A program made the translations under genes and the position numbers. From an uncultured Collinsella sp. (lineage in GTDB: Bacteria > Actinomycetota > Coriobacteriia > Coriobacteriales > Coriobacteriaceae): a stretch of DNA of 42,707 bases. Positions within the stretch are counted from its first letter, which is position 1, and every line of letters begins with the position of its first letter. Below the pieces are notes generated by a model, which worked only from the letters and a program-made list of their open reading frames with translations, was not told the DNA's origin and did no database searches. The DNA lies in NCBI GenBank assembly GCA_900545665.1, contig UQZU01000017.1, forward strand, positions 1 to 42,707. The letters are read 5' to 3'. Shown here in pieces: positions 1-5,584 of this stretch.

Positions 1-252
1 GCGCTGGTTCCCGGTTCCACCGGGCCGCGCGGCAAGGAGATATATTGCCAGACCGCGAAGCCCTGTGGGACGTCAATTCCACTCTTCACAAGTCCTACAC
101 AATACATTGCTTCCTATATAAGTCATAGAAAGGCTGGTGCAGAAATACTGCACGTATCAGATGATGACCCTTCGGTTAAGAGATATATAAAGATCGGTCA
201 CCTGTAAGTGTCTATCTACCCGCGCTTTTGCTATATAAACCAGCGCTTCAGA
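1..252. other. Left-edge region with no confident gene
   Basis: Two reading frames run off the left edge. Plus frame 1 is open for 68 codons from base 1 to a TAA at 205-207. A minus frame starts at an ATG (107-105) with AGGA a few bases upstream and stays open to base 1 (about 35 codons). Neither product was recognised, and the frames overlap, so at most one is real. The plus frame uses many AUA and AGA codons, unlike the other genes here. Hairpins lie at 10-24 (CCCGGT/ACCGGG) and 137-153 (GTGCAG/CTGCAC). Several TATATA stretches occur between 41 and 236. This may be the remnant of a mobile or repeated element at a contig edge. Confidence 0.3.
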
Positions 253-289
253 TAAAAAGAGGGAGCGCCGCGCACAACGCGACACTCCC
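253..289 (-). terminator. Intrinsic terminator of the infC-rpmI-rplT operon
   Basis: On the minus strand a 12-bp GC-rich stem (bases 261-289, two G-U pairs, 5-nt loop) is followed by TCTTTTTA. It lies about 20 bases past the rplT stop codon and ends the ribosomal operon. Confidence 0.85.
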
Positions 290-310
290 CTAGCGATTCA
301 AGAGAATCTA

Positions 311-670
311 TTAGGCCTCGAGAGCCTTCTTGGCGATGGTAGCCAGCTCGTTGAAGGACTCGATGTCCTCGTAAGCCATCTGAGCCAGGACCTTGCGGTC
401 GAGCTCGATGCCGGCGACCTTCAGGCCGTGCATGAACTGAGAGTAAGAGATGTCGTTCAGGCGAGCAGCAGCGTTGATACGGGTGATCCAGAGAGAACGG
501 ATCTCGCGCTTCTTGTTGCGGCGATCACGATACTGATACTGCAGGGAGTGCTGGACCTGCTCTTTAGCATGCTTGTAAGTACGCGAAGCGGCACCGTAGT
601 AACCCTTCGCACGATGCATAACGGTACGGCGCTTCTTCTTGGCGGCAACAGCGCGCTTAATACGTGCCAT
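311..670 (-). CDS. rplT: 50S ribosomal protein L20
   Basis: This is a 119-residue protein of the usual L20 length. It has the very basic N-terminus (MARIKRAVAAKKKRRTVMHR) and the conserved core with AKGYYGAASRTYKHA and YRDRRNKKREIRSLWITRIN. L20 binds 23S rRNA early in 50S assembly, and in Firmicutes it also represses its own operon by binding the infC leader. It is the third gene of infC-rpmI-rplT. AGGAG lies 10 bases before the ATG, and an intrinsic terminator follows the stop. Nothing is unusual in the coding sequence. Confidence 0.98.
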   Translation of the reverse strand: MARIKRAVAAKKKRRTVMHRAKGYYGAASRTYKHAKEQVQHSLQYQYRDRRNKKREIRSLWITRINAAARLNDISYSQFMHGLKVAGIELDRKVLAQMAYEDIESFNELATIAKKALEA

Positions 671-716
671 GTTCTATCAACTCCTAGACGGTAAAACGAA
701 AAACGGGAACGCGAAC

Positions 717-908
717 TTAGGCGAGACGCGACTTGATGACCTTGCGGTCGGCAGCGGCGATCTCGGTCTCCTGACGGAAGCCACGCTTACGCTTGGTGGA
801 CTTCTTGCTCAGGATGTGGCTCTTGAAAGCCTTGGCGCGCATAAGCTTGCCGGTACCAGTCTTGCGGAAACGCTTCTTGGTGCCGCTGTGGGACTTCATC
901 TTAGGCAT
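717..908 (-). CDS. rpmI: 50S ribosomal protein L35
   Basis: This 63-residue protein carries the L35 signature: the N-terminal MPKMKSHSGTKKRFRKTGTGK and the following basic stretch with KAFKSHILSKKSTKRKR. L35 is a small structural protein of the large ribosomal subunit. AAGGAG lies 6 bases before the ATG. It sits between infC and rplT in the order conserved across bacteria, with short gaps on both sides, so it is co-transcribed with them. Confidence 0.98.
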   Translation of the reverse strand: MPKMKSHSGTKKRFRKTGTGKLMRAKAFKSHILSKKSTKRKRGFRQETEIAAADRKVIKSRLA

Positions 909-940
909 GAAATACTCCTTAATCGGTTACAGAACACTAG

Positions 941-1495
941 TTACTTGGTATCGCTTGCCGCTTTATCCTCATCGAAGGCGCCCTTAATCGGGGCGAGCAG
1001 CATAAGCATGTTACGGCCTTCCATCTTAGGCTTGGACTCGACCGTAGCGTAAGGCTTGAGATCCTCGGCGAGACGCTCGAGAACGTTAAGGCCCTGCTCC
1101 GGGTGAGCCATCTCACGGCCGCGGAACATGATGGTGATCTTAACGCGTGCGCCCTTCTTGAGGAAACGCAGAACGTGGCCCTTCTTGGTCTCGTAGTCGC
1201 CAACGTCGATCTTGGGTCGGAACTTCATTTCCTTGACCTCGACCTTGGACTGGTTCTTACGAGCAGCCTTGGCCTTCATGGCCTGCTGGTACTTGAACTT
1301 ACCGTAGTCCATGACCTTGCAGACCGGCGGCTCCGCGTTGGGAGCGATCTCGACTAGGTCGAGACCCTGATCGTCGGCGACGCGCTGGGCATCGCGGATG
1401 GCGAACAGGCCGAGCTGAGAGCCATCGACGCCAATCAAACGGCACGAAGATGCAGTGATCTCGTCGTTGATGCGGGTGTCATCAGACTTAGCTAT
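941..1495 (-). CDS. infC: Translation initiation factor IF-3, probable AUA start
   Basis: IF-3 binds the 30S subunit, prevents 50S joining and checks start codons. Visible conserved parts are RINDEI near the start, the ALRIADDQGLDLVEIAPNA-like segment, VCKVMDYGKFKYQ at the linker, and the C-terminal EVKEMKFRPKI, DYETK and FLKKGARVKITIMFRGREM. The longest frame begins at an ATG at 1510, but that codon has no ribosome binding site. A GGAGG at 1508-1504 lies inside the frame, 8 bases before an ATA at 1495-1493. Starting there gives 184 residues beginning (M)AKSDDTRINDEI, which lines up with the start of Bacillus IF-3. Rare AUU/AUC/AUA starts are a known autoregulatory feature of infC, because IF-3 discriminates against them. 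The AUA start is inferred from spacing and alignment; the gene identity is certain. Confidence 0.95.
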   Translation of the reverse strand: MAKSDDTRINDEITASSCRLIGVDGSQLGLFAIRDAQRVADDQGLDLVEIAPNAEPPVCKVMDYGKFKYQQAMKAKAARKNQSKVEVKEMKFRPKIDVGDYETKKGHVLRFLKKGARVKITIMFRGREMAHPEQGLNVLERLAEDLKPYATVESKPKMEGRNMLMLLAPIKGAFDEDKAASDTK

Positions 1496-1508
1496 TTTCC
1501 CTACCTCC
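1493..1508 (-). promoter_or_regulatory. Ribosome binding site that sets the AUA start of infC
   Basis: Minus-strand GGAGG (1508-1504) is followed by the 8-base spacer TAGGGAAA and ATA (1495-1493). The in-frame ATG at 1510 overlaps this Shine-Dalgarno sequence and is itself preceded by a T-rich terminator tail, so ribosomes should load at the ATA. Confidence 0.7.
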
Positions 1509-1510
1509 AT

Positions 1511-1716
1511 TCATAAAAAAATAACCCGGCGCTTCTCAGCAACCAGGTCGTACACATAGAGTTCCTCGATTTGAGGAAGGGAATCTAAGTTGTATGACCA
1601 GTCAGCTGCTCATTGGCGCCAAAAGGTGGGAACCCTCGGGTTCCTCTTTAGGGCATTGCGGGAACAACGCCTTGCGAATAATAACACGTACAGCGCGTTA
1701 TCACATTACGTACACG
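1511..1716 (-). promoter_or_regulatory. Structured 5' leader of the infC operon
   Basis: About 200 bases lie between the tRNA-tail repeat and infC. Besides the attenuator they hold hairpins at 1562-1578 (TTCCTC/GAGGAA, 5-nt loop) and 1629-1644 (GGAACCC/GGGTTCC, 2-nt loop). No coding frame here is convincing. The arrangement fits a cis-acting leader that controls IF-3, L35 and L20 together. I did not identify a promoter with certainty and cannot assign the leader to a named RNA family by eye. Confidence 0.5.
1515..1548 (-). terminator. Intrinsic-terminator-like hairpin in the infC leader (candidate attenuator)
   Basis: On the minus strand ACCTGG (1548-1543) pairs with CCGGGT (1529-1524). An inner GCT/AGC pairing closes on a GAGA loop, and TATTTTTTATG follows directly. 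The T run ends about 7 bases before the infC Shine-Dalgarno sequence. A terminator placed between promoter and first gene is the layout of leader attenuation known for L20-regulated infC operons. Confidence 0.6.
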
Positions 1717-1781
1717 AAAAAGGGGGCCGCAACCCCCTTGAACGTTCACTTGCATGTATGGTGCCCGAGGCGAGACTCGAA
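1713..1781. repeat. 69-bp direct repeat, copy 1 (tRNA-Leu 3' tail plus terminator)
   Basis: This copy is identical to 1897-1965 except for one base (T versus C in AACGTTC/AACGCTC), with an offset of 184 bases. It contains the last 23 bases of the tRNA-Leu gene including CCA (about 1759-1781) and the downstream terminator, but no body of a tRNA. Confidence 0.9.
1717..1739 (-). terminator. Duplicate tRNA-Leu terminator
   Basis: A minus-strand stem AAGGGGG/CCCCCTT with loop TTGCGG is followed by five Ts. It is the second copy of the tRNA terminator, carried by the 69-bp repeat, and lies just upstream of the infC leader. Confidence 0.75.
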
Positions 1782-1782
1782 G

Positions 1783-1896
1783 GGCCTTCGCTTCGCGAAG
1801 CCCCGGGCTTCGGACGCGCGGCGCCCTCGCCACGCGCCGCTACAAACAGGCCGCAGGCCTGTTTGCTTAACGCTTCGCGCGCTCACGCGAGTTCGG
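1783..1896. repeat. Palindrome-rich spacer between the tRNA-tail repeats
   Basis: Three inverted repeats are packed in 114 GC-rich bases: CTTCGCGAAG near 1793-1802, CGAAGCCC/GGGCTTCG near 1796-1812, and a 10-bp perfect stem CAAACAGGCC/GGCCTGTTTG at 1843-1865 with a 3-nt loop. It encodes no credible protein and resembles a REP-type intergenic repeat. Confidence 0.5.
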
Positions 1897-1965
1897 CACG
1901 AAAAAGGGGGCCGCAACCCCCTTGAACGCTCACTTGCATGTATGGTGCCCGAGGCGAGACTCGAA
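1897..1965. repeat. 69-bp direct repeat, copy 2 (intact tRNA end)
   Basis: This is the parental copy. It covers the 3' end of the functional tRNA-Leu gene and its terminator, and it matches 1713-1781 at 68 of 69 positions. Confidence 0.9.
1901..1923 (-). terminator. tRNA-Leu terminator
   Basis: A minus-strand stem AAGGGGG/CCCCCTT with loop TTGCGG is followed by five Ts, about 20 bases past the tRNA CCA end. Confidence 0.8.
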
Positions 1966-2029
1966 CTCGCACGTTGTTGCCAACGGTGGATTTTGAGTCC
2001 ACTGCGTCTGCCAATTCCGCCACTCGGGC
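1943..2029 (-). tRNA. tRNA-Leu, anticodon CAA
   Basis: Read on the minus strand, the 87-base gene has the acceptor stem GCCCGAG/CTCGGGC, discriminator A and an encoded CCA. The anticodon stem GTGGA/TCCAC encloses the loop CTCAAAA, which gives anticodon CAA and decodes UUG. A long variable arm (CGTTG-GCAA-CAACG) marks it as class II, as expected for leucine. The T arm has GTTCGAGTC. An intrinsic terminator follows, and its 3' tail is duplicated downstream. Confidence 0.97.
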
Positions 2030-2068
2030 ACGTAATGCGTGAGTTAGTTTATCACAGCTTTCTACCGA

Positions 2069-3502
2069 TTAGTCCGAAAATGGAACTTCGAGCATTTCGA
2101 TGAGTTCGACTGTGCGGAGCATCTCGCGCTGACGGCATCCGCGACCGTCGACCGAAGCCTCACCCATCTGGTTATCGTAAGGGTCCTCGCGCATGCCGTC
2201 GAAAGAGGGCTCAAACTCTGCCTGGAATCGATTGTTGGCCACCATACGCCACGGGTCGAGATTGCCAAAGTAGTGACGGCGGCGCCACTCCTCCCCCATC
2301 CTGCGAGCAGAAGATCCAAATGACACGTCGGCGTTGAGCCAACCGGTCTGCGGCGTATAGAACTCTGCCCAGTCGTGCGACCCCACCGAATCGGGCGCAA
2401 CGTACAGGCCGCTCTGCCAACGGGCAGGCACGCCCGCGATACGGCACATGGTGATAAACGTGAGCGCCATAACTCCGCAATCGCCGCGGAGCGAATGCGC
2501 GCAGTCATCGGCAATAGATCCCAAAAGCAAGTACGGCGGCTGATAGCGATAGTCGATATGTTGCGTCAGATAATCATAGATAGCACGAGCGCGATCGAGC
2601 GGATCCTCGAGTCCGTCAACAACACCGGCCGTCAGCTGCTGCAGATACGGCGTGAATGCAATGTGCGGACGGTCCTCAGAAATATCTTCGGGCAACGGCG
2701 CGTCCATACACGGATGCGACGGAAGCGCACCCCCATAAATATCGCGATAAGCGGCATTGATTTGATAGCGATAAGTCACCGAGAATGAGCGCTCACTCGA
2801 AGAAGACCACGAGGCGGTACGCGCCGAAGCGTTCGCGGGAGCAACAGCACCCTCCGGCGTCATGTCGAGAATCTCGACCTGAGACTGTTGGCGGCAGGTG
2901 GCGGCTACGGGAAGCCAAGCGCGAACGGTCTCCCCCTCTAGAGCGCCGGGGACAAACAAGGACGCCTTAAGCGTAATAACGCGAGTCAATCCGTTTTGTG
3001 ACTCCATCTCCTTGAGCATCTCGTTGCGCAGTGCAATTCCGTCCGTAGGATCGGGACGCATGCCGGGAACCTCTTTGGGATATACGCGAAGCGAATCGAG
3101 GAAGTTGTCGAGAACGAACAGCTCGCCATCGATAAAGCGCCAGTCAATACGCTTACGGTCAATCAGATCGTCAAACTGCTCCTCGGTAAACCCAGGCCAC
3201 TCCTCGCGGATCATCGCAATAGCTCGATCGCGCGACACCGAAAAATGAAGCGGCGTCTCAAGCATGCGATACCGCTCGGCACGAACGCAGGCAGCCAGCG
3301 AAGGCTCAGGGTTCTGCTCCAAAAGGCGATCGCAGGCGGCAACAGCCTGCGTCAAATACCCGGCATCCTTAAGACGAAGAATCTCAGGCGGTAGCCCAAT
3401 ATCGAGATGGCGAAAGTCATCGCAGCAAACATCAACAGAGCAACCAACAGGACCCTCGTCAATAACCTTCCCATCCGAAGGCAACACATTAACAACAGCC
3501 AT
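2069..3502 (-). CDS. Transglutaminase-like superfamily protein
   Basis: The C-terminal third carries a transglutaminase/cysteine-protease-like core: the catalytic Cys in LRGDCGVMAL, the His in GSHDWAEFY and the Asp in LNADVSFGS, in that order. Ahead of it is a region with IYDYLTQHIDYRYQPPYL, typical of the domain, and a long N-terminal part without a domain I recognise. No signal peptide or membrane segment is seen with the chosen start, so it is probably cytoplasmic. The frame is open back to a GTG at 3583. However, a good promoter (TTGGGG, 17 bp, TACAAT) lies inside that extension, and GGAG is 6 bases before the ATG at 3502, giving 477 residues. The substrate is unknown. It may be a protease, an amidase or a protein crosslinker. 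Confidence 0.85.
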   Translation of the reverse strand: MAVVNVLPSDGKVIDEGPVGCSVDVCCDDFRHLDIGLPPEILRLKDAGYLTQAVAACDRLLEQNPEPSLAACVRAERYRMLETPLHFSVSRDRAIAMIREEWPGFTEEQFDDLIDRKRIDWRFIDGELFVLDNFLDSLRVYPKEVPGMRPDPTDGIALRNEMLKEMESQNGLTRVITLKASLFVPGALEGETVRAWLPVAATCRQQSQVEILDMTPEGAVAPANASARTASWSSSSERSFSVTYRYQINAAYRDIYGGALPSHPCMDAPLPEDISEDRPHIAFTPYLQQLTAGVVDGLEDPLDRARAIYDYLTQHIDYRYQPPYLLLGSIADDCAHSLRGDCGVMALTFITMCRIAGVPARWQSGLYVAPDSVGSHDWAEFYTPQTGWLNADVSFGSSARRMGEEWRRRHYFGNLDPWRMVANNRFQAEFEPSFDGMREDPYDNQMGEASVDGRGCRQREMLRTVELIEMLEVPFSD

Positions 3503-3536
3503 ACCAAACTCCAAGTCATTAGAACGCTTGAAGTCC

Positions 3537-3565
3537 ATTGTAGCGAGATAAAAAGAAAGCCCCAA
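3537..3565 (-). promoter_or_regulatory. Sigma70-type promoter of the transglutaminase-like gene
   Basis: The minus strand shows TTGGGG (3565-3560), a 17-bp spacer and TACAAT (3542-3537). The predicted transcript would begin near 3530, only about 28 bases before the ATG at 3502. This argues against the longer upstream reading frame. Confidence 0.6.
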
Positions 3566-3640
3566 CAAGGGAGCCATCAACACCGCCGAACGGTAGTCAA
3601 AAAAAGAATTCAGCCCAGTAACCCTGCGGCGTTAAACGAA

Positions 3641-3732
3641 GGAAGCCCCGTCCCCCGGAACTGTTTCCTTGGCGCGACTTCTGGCGAAGCCAGGTGAGCG
3701 CAAAGGAAACAGTGTAGGGGGACGGGGCTTCC
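3641..3732. repeat. 92-bp imperfect palindrome between two genes
   Basis: The left arm 3641-3675 pairs with the right arm 3698-3732: 16 bp perfect, a 3-base mismatch, 11 bp perfect, then GCGC. A separate central hairpin CTGGC-GAA-GCCAG lies at 3681-3693. There is no T tract on either side, so it is not a standard terminator. It resembles a dispersed hairpin or MITE-like element. Confidence 0.8.
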
Positions 3733-3752
3733 GACGGGAAGTTTAGCGACGC

Positions 3753-4619
3753 TTACGCCTTGTTGACGGAGCCAAACTCCTCCATGAGCTCCTTGGTGCG
3801 GGCAACGATGTTGTCGCGACCAGGCTTGAGGAGCTTGCGGGGGTCAAAGCCCTTGCCCTGCTGATCCTTGCCAGCCTCGATGTACTCGCGAACGCCCTTG
3901 GCAAAGACGAGCTGCAGATCGGTGTTGACGTTGATCTTGGAGATACCCAGGGAGATGGCCTTCTTGATCTGATCCTCGGGGATGCCGGTGCCACCGTGCA
4001 GGACGAGGGGCAGGTCGCCGGTCTGAGCCTTGATCTCGCCCAGGCGCTCGAAGGAAAGGCCAGCCCAGTCGGCAGGGTACACGCCGTGGATGTTGCCGAT
4101 ACCGCAGGCGAGGAAGTCGACGCCCAGGTCAGCAATCTGCTTGCACTCAGCAGGATCAGCGAGCTCGCCGCTGGAGGTCACGCCGTCCTCGGTGCCGCCG
4201 ATGCCGCCGACCTCGGCCTCGATGGACATGCCCTTGGAGTGGGCAAGCTCAACGAGCTCCTTGGTGCGGTCGAGGTTAAGCTGGAAGGTCTCCTCGTGAG
4301 AGCCGTCATACATGATGGACGTGAAGCCGGCCTCGATGCACTTGAAGCAGTCCTCGTAAGAACCGTGATCGAGGTGAAGGGCGACGGGAACGGTAACGCC
4401 CGTGGCCTCGACGGCAGCCTTGACCATGTCGGCGCAGACCTTGAAACCGCCCATCCACTTAGCGGCACCAGCGGTGCACTGAAGGATCAGCGGAGACTTG
4501 GCCTCCTCGGCGGCCTGGAGAATAGCCAGGGTCCACTCGAGGTTGTTGGTGTTGAAGGCACCGAGACCGTACTTGCCGGCCTCGGCCTTCTTGAGCATGT
4601 CTGCTGCGTTGACGAGCAT
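3753..4619 (-). CDS. fba: Class II fructose-bisphosphate aldolase
   Basis: It cleaves fructose-1,6-bisphosphate to DHAP and glyceraldehyde-3-phosphate in glycolysis, and runs in reverse in gluconeogenesis. The 288 residues match the class II family length. Visible features are the catalytic/zinc region VALHLDHGSYEDC (residues about 78-90), IEAEVGGIGGTEDG, GNIHGVYP with a zinc His, VLHGGTGIPEDQI with a zinc His, and the phosphate-binding ISKINVNTDLQ. AGGAGG precedes the ATG by 7 bases. It is a single gene, and a long palindrome lies just past its stop. A tagatose-bisphosphate aldolase role cannot be excluded by eye, but the genomic context offers no tagatose genes. Confidence 0.96.
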   Translation of the reverse strand: MLVNAADMLKKAEAGKYGLGAFNTNNLEWTLAILQAAEEAKSPLILQCTAGAAKWMGGFKVCADMVKAAVEATGVTVPVALHLDHGSYEDCFKCIEAGFTSIMYDGSHEETFQLNLDRTKELVELAHSKGMSIEAEVGGIGGTEDGVTSSGELADPAECKQIADLGVDFLACGIGNIHGVYPADWAGLSFERLGEIKAQTGDLPLVLHGGTGIPEDQIKKAISLGISKINVNTDLQLVFAKGVREYIEAGKDQQGKGFDPRKLLKPGRDNIVARTKELMEEFGSVNKA

Positions 4620-4812
4620 AAAGAAACCTCCTGTAAGGTTGCTCCGATAACGTCTGAGATTTTACCACGACATACCCGAGCATAAACGTTCGTTTGTTCA
4701 CGAATACCATCCGATTGGACAAATTTTGACCGTTTGCCCCACAGAATCGACCCACTGGGGAAAATAGCTTGACGATTGAGCGGTCCTCGTGGTTCGAAAG
4801 ACGGCTTCGAGC

Positions 4813-5496
4813 CTACATCTGCATAAACGGGTTCTGCATAAGTTCGCGCGCCATCGTGGTCGAATCGCCATGGCCCGTCAAGCAAACGGTATCGGGCGGA
4901 AGCGTCTTGGCAAGTTTGGAGAGCGAGCGCATAATCGCCGCCTCGTCACCGCCGGAAAGATCGGTACGACCGTGGCTGCCCGGGAAAAGCGTGTCGCCCA
5001 CAAAGGCGATGTTCCCCTGCTCGGTCGCGGCGAACAGGACGATGCCGCCCGGCGTATGCCCCGGCGTCTCGATCACCTGCAGGCAGACGTCGCCCACCTC
5101 GATTGTATCGCCCTCGGCAAGCAAACGCGTCGGCTCACCCGGATCGGGCGTCTCGATACCCCACATGACACGCTGCTCCTCGATATTTGCGCGAGGTACC
5201 GTCACGTCCTTAGCGCACAACTCATATAGTGCACTGTCGCCAACGACAGCTCGAACCCCGGCAACCCCGCCAACATGGTCGGCATGACCGTGCGTGCAGA
5301 CAGAGCCGAGTACGCGCACCTCGGGATGCGCGGTGCGGATATGCTCCACAAGACGCTCGCCCTCCCATGCCGGATCGACGATTAAGCACTCGTCATTCGA
5401 AATCACGGCGTAACTGTTGGTCTGAATCGGGCCGTTAACGAGTGCCTCAATCGAAGCCGCACCTCGGGGTGTCAGGTCCAAAGTCATATCGTCCAT
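4813..5496 (-). CDS. MBL-fold metallo-hydrolase (glyoxalase II-like)
   Basis: This 227-residue metallo-beta-lactamase-fold hydrolase carries the metal motif THGHADHVGG, ETPGHTPGGIVL, the metal Asp in FVGDTLFPGSHGRTD, and the final LTGHGDST. The order and spacing fit the small hydroxyacylglutathione-hydrolase-like subgroup. Its true substrate may be another thioester, because glutathione is not expected here. Three ATGs are clustered at the start. GGAGG is 8 bases before the one at 5496, versus 2 bases for the one at 5502, so 5496 is preferred. It follows the Rsh gene on the same strand, with a strong hairpin in between, so it may be only partly co-expressed. Confidence 0.9.
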   Translation of the reverse strand: MDDMTLDLTPRGAASIEALVNGPIQTNSYAVISNDECLIVDPAWEGERLVEHIRTAHPEVRVLGSVCTHGHADHVGGVAGVRAVVGDSALYELCAKDVTVPRANIEEQRVMWGIETPDPGEPTRLLAEGDTIEVGDVCLQVIETPGHTPGGIVLFAATEQGNIAFVGDTLFPGSHGRTDLSGGDEAAIMRSLSKLAKTLPPDTVCLTGHGDSTTMARELMQNPFMQM

Positions 5497-5512
5497 GCGC
5501 ATGCCCTCCTTC

Positions 5513-5550
5513 TAAAATACGTTCGAGGCACCAAACGATGCCTCGAACGT
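5513..5550 (-). terminator. Hairpin terminator between rsh and the MBL hydrolase
   Basis: A perfect 12-bp stem ACGTTCGAGGCA/TGCCTCGAACGT with an 8-nt loop is followed on the minus strand by ATTTTAG. The T run is short, so read-through into the MBL gene, which begins 17 bases later, is likely. Confidence 0.6.
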
Positions 5551-5584
5551 AACCAATATCTATGATGCTGAGAGGCTCTCGCAC

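Noticed and set aside
1713..1965. CRISPR-like reading of the repeated block
   Set aside because: There are only two copies, each 69 bp and including tRNA sequence, and no cas genes. It is a duplication, not an array.
1594..2103. 169-codon plus-strand frame across the tRNA-Leu region
   Set aside because: It runs through the tRNA gene, both repeats and two terminators; it cannot be a real protein gene.
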